A stretch of DNA of 64,000 nucleotides from Mycolicibacterium sp. MU0050 (GTDB lineage Bacteria > Actinomycetota > Actinomycetes > Mycobacteriales > Mycobacteriaceae). Both the position numbers and the translations under genes were made by a program. Below, in pieces: positions 16,503 through 24,051 of this stretch. The stretch covers positions 1,922,001 through 1,986,000 of the forward strand of contig NZ_OY726395.1 in the NCBI RefSeq assembly GCF_963378085.1, in the 5' to 3' direction. The notes under the pieces were generated by a model, which worked only from the letters and a program-made list of their open reading frames with translations, was not told where the DNA came from and did no database searches. Position 1 is the first letter of the stretch. Each line of letters starts with the position of its first letter.

Positions 16503-16915
16503 ACCCCCGCGCGTCGAGAACGTCGCGAGAACACGTCGTCCTCGACGCGAGCGCCATGGTTGACCTTCTCGCCCGTACCGGCGACCGGTTTCCGGCGGTG
16601 CGAGCGCGACTTGCGCGAACCGTGCTCCACGCACCGGCCCACTTCGATGCCGAGGTGTTGTCGGCGCTGGGCCGTCTGCAGCGCGGGGGTGTGCTCACCG
16701 TGGACCATGTCGGGGCAGCGCTGGCCGAGCTTCAGCAGGCGCCGGTGACCCGGCACGATCTACCACCGCTGCTCGCCGGAGCGTGGTCCCGCCGCGACAC
16801 CTTTCGCTTGGCCGATGCGCTCTACGTCGAACTGGCCGACGCAGCCGGCATGACGTTGCTGACCACGGACCAAAGATTGGCGCGGGCTTGGCCTTCCGCG
16901 GAGGTCATCGTCTGA
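16499..16915 (+). CDS. vapC: VapC-type PIN-domain toxin
   Basis: 138 residues. HVVLDASAMVDLLAR supplies the first PIN Asp, FDAEVLSALGRL the conserved Glu, and DTFRLADALYVELADAAGMTLLTTDQRLAR the last two Asp residues, so the acidic set looks complete. The GTG overlaps the antitoxin stop. Expected activity is magnesium-dependent RNA cleavage; target RNA cannot be told from sequence. Confidence 0.85.
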   Translation: MNPRASRTSREHVVLDASAMVDLLARTGDRFPAVRARLARTVLHAPAHFDAEVLSALGRLQRGGVLTVDHVGAALAELQQAPVTRHDLPPLLAGAWSRRDTFRLADALYVELADAAGMTLLTTDQRLARAWPSAEVIV

Positions 16916-16968
16916 GACAAACGGACTCGGGCATTTCCACGCATCGGTTTACCCCAACCCGTCGTGGG

Positions 16969-16974
16969 TACGGT
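16969..16974 (+). promoter_or_regulatory. -10 box for leaderless mscS
   Basis: TACGGT ends 7 nt before ATG 16982 with no ribosome site between, as for other leaderless starts in this window. Confidence 0.4.
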
Positions 16975-16981
16975 CGAAACC

Positions 16982-17932
16982 ATGGATGTGTACACGCTTG
17001 CCTTCGAATGGACGGAGACCAACCGACACTGGCTGATCGAGGTACCCATCCGGCTTGTCGCGTACACCGTCGTGGTGCTGATCGCCCGCTACGTGCTGCA
17101 CCGGATGATCGATCGGGCCACCACCGGCCGCACCCGCAAGCCGCGCTCCGAGGACATCGACGCCCCGGTCAAGCGGCCCCCGCTGCTGCGCCACCTGAAG
17201 GATCGCGCGGCGTCGTCGGCGAACGCCGCCCGCATCGCGGCCCGCCGGCAGCAGCGCGCGCAGACCATCGGCTCGGTGTTGAAGTCGACGGTGTCGATCG
17301 TGCTGCTGACCTGGCTGGTGCTGGCCGGCCTCAACGTGCTGGGCGTCAACATCGCGCCATTCATCGCCTCGGCGGGCGTGGTGGGCCTGGCCATCGGCTT
17401 CGGCGCGCAGAACCTGGTCCGCGACTTCGTGACCGGTGTGTTCATGCTGCTCGAGGATCAGTACGGCGTCGGCGACATCGTGGACCTCGGGGAGGCGATC
17501 GGCGAGGTGGAAAGCGTCGGCCTGCGCGTCACCACGGTGCGCGACGTCGACGGCACCCTCTGGTACGTCCGCAACGGCGAGATCCTGCGGGTGGGCAACA
17601 TGAGCCAGGACTACGCCGTCGCCCGGGTGGAGGTGCCCGTCTCGTTGAGCGCCGACGTGACCCGCGCGGAGGAGGTCGCCGTCGAGGCCGCCAAGGAGGC
17701 GCTGAAGGATCCGGAGTTGGCGGCCAACGTGATCGGCGAACCCGAGATGCTCGGCGTCCAGGAACTCTCGCCGGATCTGGTCACGCTGCGGATGACGGTC
17801 AAGACCAAACCGAACGCGCAATGGTCGGTGCAGCGCCGACTGCGCCGCGAGATCCTGCGCGCCTACGACCGCAACGGCATCGACCTGCCGTACCCGCAGG
17901 GCCGGGTCCCGCTGCTGGTCAACGGCGAATAG
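16982..17932 (+). CDS. Small-conductance mechanosensitive channel (MscS family)
   Basis: 316 residues from ATG 16982. It has an N-terminal helix (IRLVAYTVVVLIARYVLHRM, about 22-41), a charged loop, a second helix (STVSIVLLTWLVLAGLNVLGV), and the pore-lining TM3: IASAGVVGLAIGFGAQNLVRDFVTGVFMLLEDQYGVGDIV, the MscS hallmark. The C-terminal beta and vestibule domains follow to residue 316. It releases solutes on osmotic downshift. Its last codons (LVNGE, TAG) lie within the first copy of the 26-bp direct repeat that brackets the next toxin-antitoxin pair. Confidence 0.92.
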   Translation: MDVYTLAFEWTETNRHWLIEVPIRLVAYTVVVLIARYVLHRMIDRATTGRTRKPRSEDIDAPVKRPPLLRHLKDRAASSANAARIAARRQQRAQTIGSVLKSTVSIVLLTWLVLAGLNVLGVNIAPFIASAGVVGLAIGFGAQNLVRDFVTGVFMLLEDQYGVGDIVDLGEAIGEVESVGLRVTTVRDVDGTLWYVRNGEILRVGNMSQDYAVARVEVPVSLSADVTRAEEVAVEAAKEALKDPELAANVIGEPEMLGVQELSPDLVTLRMTVKTKPNAQWSVQRRLRREILRAYDRNGIDLPYPQGRVPLLVNGE

Positions 17933-17939
17933 CTCAGCC
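17914..17939. repeat. 26-bp direct repeat, left copy
   Basis: Perfect match to 18598-18623; the core reads GTCAACGGCGAATAG. It contains the final codons and stop of mscS plus bases equivalent to the prfC 3' end. The pair flanks a 658-bp vapBC-type cassette. Confidence 0.85.
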
Positions 17940-17946
17940 CGACGCA

Positions 17947-17966
17947 TGTAGCACAAGTGCTACAGT
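17947..17966 (+). promoter_or_regulatory. Operator and -10 box of the third toxin-antitoxin operon
   Basis: TGTAGCAC (17947-17954) and GTGCTACA (17957-17964) form perfect 8-bp arms with AA between. TACAGT (17961-17966), the -10 box, overlaps the right arm and ends 6 nt before ATG 17973. This fits an antitoxin-bound, autoregulated, leaderless promoter. Confidence 0.6.
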
Positions 17967-17972
17967 GGCGGG

Positions 17973-18221
17973 ATGGAGACAGTGGGCCTGCGGGAATTGC
18001 GGCAGAACGCCTCCGATCTGGTTCGCCGGGCCGAGGAGGGCGCCGAGATCACCATCACGGTGGCCGGTCGGCCCGGGGCCAGGCTGGTGCCTGCCGCGGC
18101 CCGGACCTGGCGGCGGTGGGACGACGTGGCCGATCTCTTCGCCGGGCCGGCTGATCCCGCGTGGGAGGCGGACCGTGACGAAATACCCCACGACCTGCGT
18201 GACCCGTGGGCGGCCGGGTGA
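17973..18221 (+). CDS. vapB: Phd/YefM-type antitoxin
   Basis: 82 residues. METVGLRELRQNASDLVRRAEEGAEITITVAGRPGARLVP is the standard Phd/YefM DNA-binding fold. The C-terminus (WDDVADLFAGPADPAWEADRDEIPHDLRDPW) is the toxin-binding tail. It is thus a different antitoxin class from the two ribbon-helix-helix antitoxins upstream. ATG 17973 is likely leaderless. The stop overlaps the toxin GTG by 4 bp. Confidence 0.87.
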   Translation: METVGLRELRQNASDLVRRAEEGAEITITVAGRPGARLVPAAARTWRRWDDVADLFAGPADPAWEADRDEIPHDLRDPWAAG

Positions 18222-18616
18222 GGACACTCCTGGACACCAGCGTCGTCATCGGCGCCGGCGTGCAGCCGATCGACGGCGAGCTGGCCATCAGCGCAATCAC
18301 GTTGGCGGAACTGCACTTCGGCGTCCTCGTCGCCAAAGATCGGAAGGTACGTGCCGAGCGGTTGCGGCGGTTGCTCGTGCTCCAGCGCACCTTTGACGCG
18401 CTGCCCGTCGACGAGGCCGTGGCGGCCGCCTACGGACAGGTTGCCGCGGCCGTCGTCGACGTGGGCCGCCGACCGCGCGCACGGTCGATGGACCTGCTGA
18501 TCGCCGCGACCGCCATGGCGCACTCGGCGCGGCTGTGCACCCACAATGTCGATGACTTCGTGGGCCTTGGCGAGCTGCTGGAAGTTGTTCCCGCCCCGCT
18601 GGTCAACGGCGAATAG
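18218..18616 (+). CDS. vapC: VapC-type PIN toxin whose end matches the mscS end
   Basis: 132 residues from GTG 18218. TLLDTSVVIG gives the first PIN Asp, SAITLAELHFGV the Glu, ARSMDLLIAATAMAHSARLCTHNVDDF the last two Asp residues. The final residues LVNGE and stop TAG are encoded by the right copy of the 26-bp repeat in the same frame as the end of mscS. The toxin tail therefore appears to have been fused to, or re-created from, mscS sequence. Catalytic residues are upstream and unaffected. Confidence 0.87.
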   Translation: MRTLLDTSVVIGAGVQPIDGELAISAITLAELHFGVLVAKDRKVRAERLRRLLVLQRTFDALPVDEAVAAAYGQVAAAVVDVGRRPRARSMDLLIAATAMAHSARLCTHNVDDFVGLGELLEVVPAPLVNGE

Positions 18617-18623
18617 CTCAGCC
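18598..18623. repeat. 26-bp direct repeat, right copy
   Basis: Identical to 17914-17939. It ends with the prfC stop region (18618-18623) and begins in the last codons of the vapC gene. Deleting one copy plus the cassette would leave mscS and prfC converging with intact ends. Confidence 0.85.
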
Positions 18624-20258
18624 GTCGGCGGCGGCCACCAGCGAGCGCAGCTTGATCTCCGGGTTGTCCCGCTGGAAGCCCTGCAGCCGCCACGGCGTGG
18701 AGAACAACACCAGCAGCACACCGTCGGAGCGGGTCATCACCTCCGCGGAGACCTGCTTGTTCATGAACTCGGCGTCCTCGGGTTCCACGATCCGCGCCAC
18801 CTGATACGGCAGCGGCTCCAACGAGATGGGGGCGCCGATCTCGGTGGCCATCCGGTGCGCGGCGACCTCGAACTGCATGGGGCCGACGGCGGCGAACACC
18901 GGCGCCTGATCGCCGCGGCGATCCGAGCGCAGCACCTGCACCACGCCCTCCTGGTCCAGCTGCTCGATGCCGCGGCGGAACTGCTTGTGCTTGCTCGGGT
19001 CGGTGCCGCGGGCCACCGAGAAGTGCTCGGGGGAGAAGCTCGGGATCGGCGGATACTGCACGGGCACATCGCGATACAGCGTGTCGCCCGGGCGCAGCAC
19101 CGCGGCGTTGGCCAGCCCGATCACGTCGCCGGGCCAGGCGGTGTCCAGGGTGGCGCGCTGCTGGCCGAACACCGACTGCGCGTACTTGGTGACGAAGGGC
19201 TTGCCGGTACTGGCGTGGGTGAGCACCTCGCCGCGCTCGAATGTGCCCGAGTACACCCGGGCATAGGCAATGCGGTCCCGGTGCGCGGAGTCCATCCCGG
19301 CCTGCACCTTGAACACGAACGCGCTGAACGGACCGTCGGTGGGCCGCACGGTGCCGTCGATGCCGGTGGCCGCATCCGGCGGCGGCGCCAACTCCACGAG
19401 CACGTCCAGCAGCTGATTCACGCCGAAGTTCAGCGCGGCGGAGGTGAACAGCAGCGGCGAGGATTCCCCGCTGAGGAAGCCGTCGCGGTCGTAGTCGGAG
19501 CCGTCGGCCGACAGCAGCTCGGACTCCTCGACGGCGGTGTCCCAGTCCACGCCGGCCGCGGCGTGCGCCTCGTCGGCGGGGATGTGTTCCTCCGGTGCGA
19601 CGGTGGCGCCGCCGGCGGTGCGGGTGAACCGAATGTAGTTGCCGCGGCGGCGATCCAGCACGCCCTTGAAGTCGCCGGCGATGCCGACCGGCCACGTCAG
19701 GGGCGTGGGCCGCAGCCCGATCCGCTCCTGGATCTCGTCGATGAGCTCCAGCGCGTAGCGGCCGGGCCGGTCCCACTTGTTGATCACCGTGATGATCGGG
19801 ATGCCGCGGTGCTTACACACCTGGAACAGCTTGAGGGTCTGCGGCTCGAGGCCCTTGGCGGCGTCGATGAGCATCACCGCGCAGTCCACCGCCGTGAGCA
19901 CCCGGTAGGTGTCCTCGGAGAAGTCGGCGTGCCCGGGGGTGTCGAGCAGGTTGATGACGCAGTCGCGGTACGGGAACTGCAGCGCCGTCGAGGTGATCGA
20001 GATACCCCTGGCCTTCTCCATCTCCATCCAGTCCGACACCGTCGCGCGGCGGCCGGCCTTGCCGTGCACCGCGCCGGCCTCGGTGATCGCCCGCGCGTGC
20101 AGGGCCAGCGCCTCGGTGAGGGTGGACTTACCCGCGTCGGGGTGGCTGATGACGGCGAAGGTGCGGCGGCGCGCCGCTTCGGCGGCGACCCGGGCGTCGG
20201 CGGGGCCGGTCGCGGCGGTGTCGGGGGTGGCGGTATCGGTCACGGCGTTGTCGGTCAT
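18618..20258 (-). CDS. prfC: Peptide chain release factor 3
   Basis: 546 residues, a translational GTPase that recycles RF1/RF2 from ribosomes. The G1 loop SHPDAGKST is near residue 39, G3 DTPGHADFSEDT, and G4 NKWDRPGR follow in order. GISITSTALQFPY is the switch region of RF3. The C-terminal domains (VFKVQAGMDSAHRDRIAYARVYSGTFERGE and beyond) are complete. Length matches RF3 (about 530). Not all mycobacteria keep RF3. It converges with mscS, now separated from it by the inserted toxin-antitoxin cassette. Confidence 0.95.
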   Translation of the reverse strand: MTDNAVTDTATPDTAATGPADARVAAEAARRRTFAVISHPDAGKSTLTEALALHARAITEAGAVHGKAGRRATVSDWMEMEKARGISITSTALQFPYRDCVINLLDTPGHADFSEDTYRVLTAVDCAVMLIDAAKGLEPQTLKLFQVCKHRGIPIITVINKWDRPGRYALELIDEIQERIGLRPTPLTWPVGIAGDFKGVLDRRRGNYIRFTRTAGGATVAPEEHIPADEAHAAAGVDWDTAVEESELLSADGSDYDRDGFLSGESSPLLFTSAALNFGVNQLLDVLVELAPPPDAATGIDGTVRPTDGPFSAFVFKVQAGMDSAHRDRIAYARVYSGTFERGEVLTHASTGKPFVTKYAQSVFGQQRATLDTAWPGDVIGLANAAVLRPGDTLYRDVPVQYPPIPSFSPEHFSVARGTDPSKHKQFRRGIEQLDQEGVVQVLRSDRRGDQAPVFAAVGPMQFEVAAHRMATEIGAPISLEPLPYQVARIVEPEDAEFMNKQVSAEVMTRSDGVLLVLFSTPWRLQGFQRDNPEIKLRSLVAAADG

Positions 20259-20390
20259 CTCGGTAGCGATGGTATGGCCCTGGGGGCCGGATTCTGTAAT
20301 CGCGCCCGGGTTTGGTGCTTGCTAACGGTCGGGAAATGTCAGACCACGGCACTAAAATGGAGTTGCTGTCGAGTGTTGGGGGTGGAGCCG

Positions 20391-20744
20391 ATGAGCTGGC
20401 CGATGTGCGGCAATTGCGGGGAGGTCGCGTACTTCCCGTGGATGGGTGGCATGCACGCGTGCGACGCCGGCGAGCTGATCGAACCGCTGACCGTGCGCCT
20501 CGAACAGCCCCATCCCCGGCGGCCGGACTGCGGCAGCCGCTACCACCGCGTCATCAAACGCATCTCGATCGAGGGCTCGGAGCTGGCGCACCTGGAGCGG
20601 TACATGGAGCGCGTCCAGGACGACGACGAGATCACCAAGCTGTGGGTCACGGTGTGCGCCGACGGCACGCTCGAGTTCCGCGGGGCCGGCTTCGTCTACA
20701 GCGCACGCATCGGCGACGAGGAGCCGCTGCGGTGGGAAATCTAG
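20391..20744 (+). CDS. Small Cys-containing protein of unknown function
   Basis: 117 residues from ATG 20391, preceded by GGGGGTGGAG. The N-terminal third has Cys/His residues placed like a metal site: MCGNCGE, GGMHACDAGE, and later DCGSRYH. The C-terminal half (LERYMERVQDDDEITKLWVTVCADGTLEFRGAGFVYSARIGDEEPLRWEI) looks like a mixed alpha/beta domain. A TAAAAT hexamer at 20353-20358 could be its -10 box. I do not recognise the family. It stands between prfC and a universal stress protein, both probably separate units. Confidence 0.65.
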   Translation: MSWPMCGNCGEVAYFPWMGGMHACDAGELIEPLTVRLEQPHPRRPDCGSRYHRVIKRISIEGSELAHLERYMERVQDDDEITKLWVTVCADGTLEFRGAGFVYSARIGDEEPLRWEI

Positions 20745-20824
20745 ACCCGAGGCCCGCCGAGTTCGATCGCGGGACGTACCGGGTGGGACGATCTAGCGTT
20801 GTCAGCGACGAAGGGGGAGTGGCC

Positions 20825-21721
20825 ATGTCCGTTTCAGCCAAGCACGCCGTGCTCGTGGGGGTCGACGGTTCGCCGTCGTCGAACGCGGCGGTCGATTGGG
20901 CGGCCCGCACCGCCGCGATGCGGGGCCTGCCGCTGGTCATGGTCCATGTGATACCCGAGCCGAAGGCGGCGTTGGGGGTCAACGTGATTCGGTCTCCGCA
21001 GGTGTGGCAATCGCTGGAGCGGGAGGCAAAGCGGGTGCTGGCCGAGAGTCGCACGATCGCCGAGCAGGCGACCGTGGGGTCCGGCCCGCTTCGGATCGAG
21101 GTGGCGTCGATCTCGGACCCCGCCGTGGCCGCATTGGTGAGGTTGTCCGAGGAGGCCGAACTGGTGGTGGTCGGCTCCCGCGGACTCGGCCGGATTCCGC
21201 GTCGGCTGTTGGGCTCGGTGAGCGCCGGTCTGGCCCACCACTCCCATTGCCCGGTGGCGATCGTCCACGACGAAAAGCGGGGGGACATGGCGCGGCTGCC
21301 GGTGGTGGTCGGGATAGACGGATCACCCGCGTCGGAGGCGGCCACGGCGCTGGCGTTCGAGGAGGCGTCGCGGCGCGGCGTGGAATTGATTGCGCTGCAC
21401 GCATGGTCGGACAACCTGATCATCGAGCTTCCCGGCAACGAGTGGGAGTCGGCACACCCGAAGGCGGCGGAGGCGTTGGCCGAGCGACTCGCGGGGTGGC
21501 AGGAGCGCTACCCGGACGTGTCGGTGCGCCGCGTGGTGGTTCCGGACCGCCCGGCCCGCCGCCTGATCAAGCATTCGCAGGACGCGCAGCTGGTGGTGGT
21601 CGGCAGCCGCGGCCGCGGCGGCTTCACCGGGATGCTGCTGGGCTCGGTCAGCGCCGCGGTGGCCGAAGCCGCGCATTCGCCGGTGATCGTGGCCCGCCCG
21701 GCGCCGGCCGAGCGGTCCTGA
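20825..21721 (+). CDS. Universal stress protein with two Usp domains
   Basis: 298 residues, two tandem Usp domains as in most mycobacterial Usps. Domain 1 starts VLVGVDGSPSSNAAVDWA and has the ATP-binding loop VVVGSRGLGRIPRRLLGSVSAGLAHHSHCPVAIV. Domain 2 starts VVVGIDGSPASEAATALAFEEA and has VVVGSRGRGGFTGMLLGSVSAAVAEAAHSPVIV. Both loops keep the G-x2-G-x9-G-(S/T) pattern, so ATP binding is expected. GGGGGAG lies upstream. No convincing DosR box was found before it. Confidence 0.92.
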   Translation: MSVSAKHAVLVGVDGSPSSNAAVDWAARTAAMRGLPLVMVHVIPEPKAALGVNVIRSPQVWQSLEREAKRVLAESRTIAEQATVGSGPLRIEVASISDPAVAALVRLSEEAELVVVGSRGLGRIPRRLLGSVSAGLAHHSHCPVAIVHDEKRGDMARLPVVVGIDGSPASEAATALAFEEASRRGVELIALHAWSDNLIIELPGNEWESAHPKAAEALAERLAGWQERYPDVSVRRVVVPDRPARRLIKHSQDAQLVVVGSRGRGGFTGMLLGSVSAAVAEAAHSPVIVARPAPAERS

Positions 21722-21728
21722 CCGCGGG

Positions 21729-23543
21729 CTACAACCCGAGGCGCCCCAGCACCCGTCGCACCAGTCCCGCATCTGAACCGGTGGGCGGCTGCCGGTCGGC
21801 GTACGGCCACGGCTGATTGCGTTCCGGGACCGACTCGGCCCGGACCTGCTTGAGCTGCATCCGCAGATGCTGTCGCAGCTCGTGCAGATCGGCGTCACCC
21901 CAACGGTTCCGGGCCTCGATCGGGTCCGCGGTCAGGTCGTAGAGCTCCCACTGATCGTCCAGCGGATCGCTGCGGTAGATCTCGCCGCCGATCCCGTCGC
22001 TGGCCAGGTGTCGCACACCCGGCTCGGTCCAGGTGGCCGGATCGTCGAAGGTACGCACCAGCTTCCACAGGTGCCCGGCCCCGCCGGGCGCGTCGGCCTC
22101 TTCGACCCGGACCACCAGGCCCTCGAAGTTCGAGGCCACGTGCGCGGGGACCTTGATCCGCAGCGGCGCAGGCGGTTTCACGGTCCGGCCGAACTGCCGG
22201 GCCAGGCCGGAGGCCTTGGTGTCGCCCTCGAGCACGTTGTCGCGGGTCATCAGGTAGATCGCCCGGTTCTCGTCGGCGTCGGCCCCGTCGATCACCGGCA
22301 TCAGGTCGCGGCCCGGCAGGTCGTGCACCTCGGTGAACGATTCGGCGAGCTCCGCGGCCACCGTGTGCACGTCGATCCCAGCGGCGCCGAGCAGCGTCGG
22401 CACCAGGTCGACGTGCGACGTCGGCGCGGACACCGTGCGCGCCGCCGTGGCCTCAGCACCGATGCGGGCGATCACGAACGGCACCCGGGTGGCCTCGTCG
22501 TAGAGGTTGAACCACTTCTGGTGCAGCCCGCCGTGCGCCCCGAGCAGGTCACCGTGATCGGAAGTCCGTACCAGCACGGCATTTTCGGAACCGCCCTCGG
22601 TGACGGCGCGGCGCACCCGGTCCAGCGGCCCGTCCACCTCCGCGTGCAGCCGGTAGTACAGGTCGCGGTACTCCTGCGCCTTGCGCTGATAGGTGCGCTT
22701 GACCGCCGGGACCGGCCCGTACCCGGAGTAGTAGGTCTCCCGGTAGGCGATCTGCGCGGCCGGCTTGTCGCGCAGATCCTCGGTGGCAGTCGGCGGCGGC
22801 GGTATCGGCGGCGGATCCAGTTGCGGCGCGGGGGTCAGCGGGCTGCGCCGCGACCAGGTCGGGAACAGCACCACGTCGTGCGGGTTGACAAAGCTGACCA
22901 CCAGCAGGAACGGGCGCAACGCGGCGGCGTCACCGGCGCGGCGGCGGGCGTAGCGCTCCTTCAGCCAGGCCACGGCCCGGTCGGCGTAGAGCGGGTCTCG
23001 GCGAAAACCGCTGTTGGCCAACGGCGCACCGTGCGGCTCGGGACCCACCCAGTTGGAGAAGCCGAACGGGTCCAGCCGGTCGGCGGCCCGGTAGGCCGCC
23101 ACGGCCGCCTCGTCCACCACGCCGTCGTCGTCGTTGGTGGCCAGGATCTCGCCGGTCTCCGGATCTTCGATGTCCGCGTGCGAGATGTGCCATTTACCTT
23201 CGTAATAGGTGTCGTACCCGGCGGCGCGGAACCAGTTGCCCAGCGTGGGCACCTCACCGCGGCGCAGCCACCGCAACCGCGAATCGTCGTACCGCTTGCC
23301 CAGCCCGTCGGTCTGGGTGACGCCGTGCAGATCCGGGTACTGGCCGGTGAACAGCGTCGGCCGGCTCGGCACGCAGGCCAGCGAACCGGTGTAGTGCCGG
23401 GCGAAGCTCACCCCGTGCTCGTCGAACCAGCGCCGACCGCCGAGCACCCGTTGCCGCCAGTCCAGCACCTCGTCCGACTCGTACGGCGGGATCGCGCGTT
23501 CCTCGTCGGTCATCAGGATGACGATGTCGGGCCGATCGGTCAC
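21729..23543 (-). CDS. Sulfatase-family hydrolase
   Basis: 604 residues from GTG 23543. The N-terminus DIVILMTDEER holds the metal-binding acids. LACVPSRPTLFTGQYP is the sulfatase signature with Cys57, the residue converted to formylglycine. KWHISHADIED and TSDHGDLLGAHGGLHQKW provide the lysine/histidine and the second metal site. The substrate could be a sulfate ester or a choline-sulfate-like compound; it is not predicted. There is no signal peptide. It is coupled by a 4-bp overlap to the SRPBCC gene upstream. Confidence 0.88.
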   Translation of the reverse strand: MTDRPDIVILMTDEERAIPPYESDEVLDWRQRVLGGRRWFDEHGVSFARHYTGSLACVPSRPTLFTGQYPDLHGVTQTDGLGKRYDDSRLRWLRRGEVPTLGNWFRAAGYDTYYEGKWHISHADIEDPETGEILATNDDDGVVDEAAVAAYRAADRLDPFGFSNWVGPEPHGAPLANSGFRRDPLYADRAVAWLKERYARRRAGDAAALRPFLLVVSFVNPHDVVLFPTWSRRSPLTPAPQLDPPPIPPPPTATEDLRDKPAAQIAYRETYYSGYGPVPAVKRTYQRKAQEYRDLYYRLHAEVDGPLDRVRRAVTEGGSENAVLVRTSDHGDLLGAHGGLHQKWFNLYDEATRVPFVIARIGAEATAARTVSAPTSHVDLVPTLLGAAGIDVHTVAAELAESFTEVHDLPGRDLMPVIDGADADENRAIYLMTRDNVLEGDTKASGLARQFGRTVKPPAPLRIKVPAHVASNFEGLVVRVEEADAPGGAGHLWKLVRTFDDPATWTEPGVRHLASDGIGGEIYRSDPLDDQWELYDLTADPIEARNRWGDADLHELRQHLRMQLKQVRAESVPERNQPWPYADRQPPTGSDAGLVRRVLGRLGL

Positions 23544-23980
23544 GGCGTTCCTCCCATTCGGCGGGCCAGCCCGGACAGCATGACGTCGGATTGCTTGGCG
23601 ATGACGCCGCTCACGACCTGCTCCACCAGTCGCGCCAGCGGGCCGGAACCCTTCGTGACGGTGCTGGTGACCGTCACCTCGGTGGCCCCGCCGGTCGGGC
23701 GCAGCGTCCACCGGTTCTCCAGGGCGCCCAGCCGGCGCGGCAGGCCCTCGATGTCGTAGGCCAGGGTGCCGGCCGGCTCGAACATGGTGATGGTCTCGAC
23801 CAGCGCGTTGCGGCCCACCTGCACCCGGCGGGCGGTGCCCACGTGTTCGGGGTGTTCGTGCAACACGCTGGAATGATCGATGTTGTCGGCCCAGGAACTG
23901 AGCGCCCCGAAGTCGGCCAAGACATCCCAGATTGCTTGCGGCGGGGCCGATATCACCCGACTGCGACGTGCATGTGCCAC
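23540..23980 (-). CDS. SRPBCC-fold (polyketide cyclase-like) protein
   Basis: 146 residues from GTG 23980. RSRVISAPPQAIWDVLADFGALSSWADNIDHSSVL is the START/SRPBCC opening; WTLRPTGGATEVTVTSTVTKGSGPLARLVEQVVSGVIAKQSD is the closing strand and long C-terminal helix. These proteins bind hydrophobic ligands and usually help a neighbouring enzyme. Its stop overlaps the sulfatase start (GTGA), so it may serve that enzyme. Confidence 0.85.
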   Translation of the reverse strand: MAHARRSRVISAPPQAIWDVLADFGALSSWADNIDHSSVLHEHPEHVGTARRVQVGRNALVETITMFEPAGTLAYDIEGLPRRLGALENRWTLRPTGGATEVTVTSTVTKGSGPLARLVEQVVSGVIAKQSDVMLSGLARRMGGTP

Positions 23981-24051
23981 ACCGCCATGTAACACGATCG
24001 CCGAGGATATTTCATCGCAACGGCCGACGCAGCTGGTCAGTCCACCGTCCG

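Noticed and set aside
18546..20390. A 732-residue frame ending in the small Cys protein
   Set aside because: Everything before ATG 20391 is antisense to prfC; only the last 117 residues form a plausible gene with a ribosome site.
20760..20800. Possible DosR box (GGGAC repeats) before the universal stress gene
   Set aside because: GGGACG occurs twice but as direct, not inverted, repeats; it does not fit the palindromic DosR consensus.
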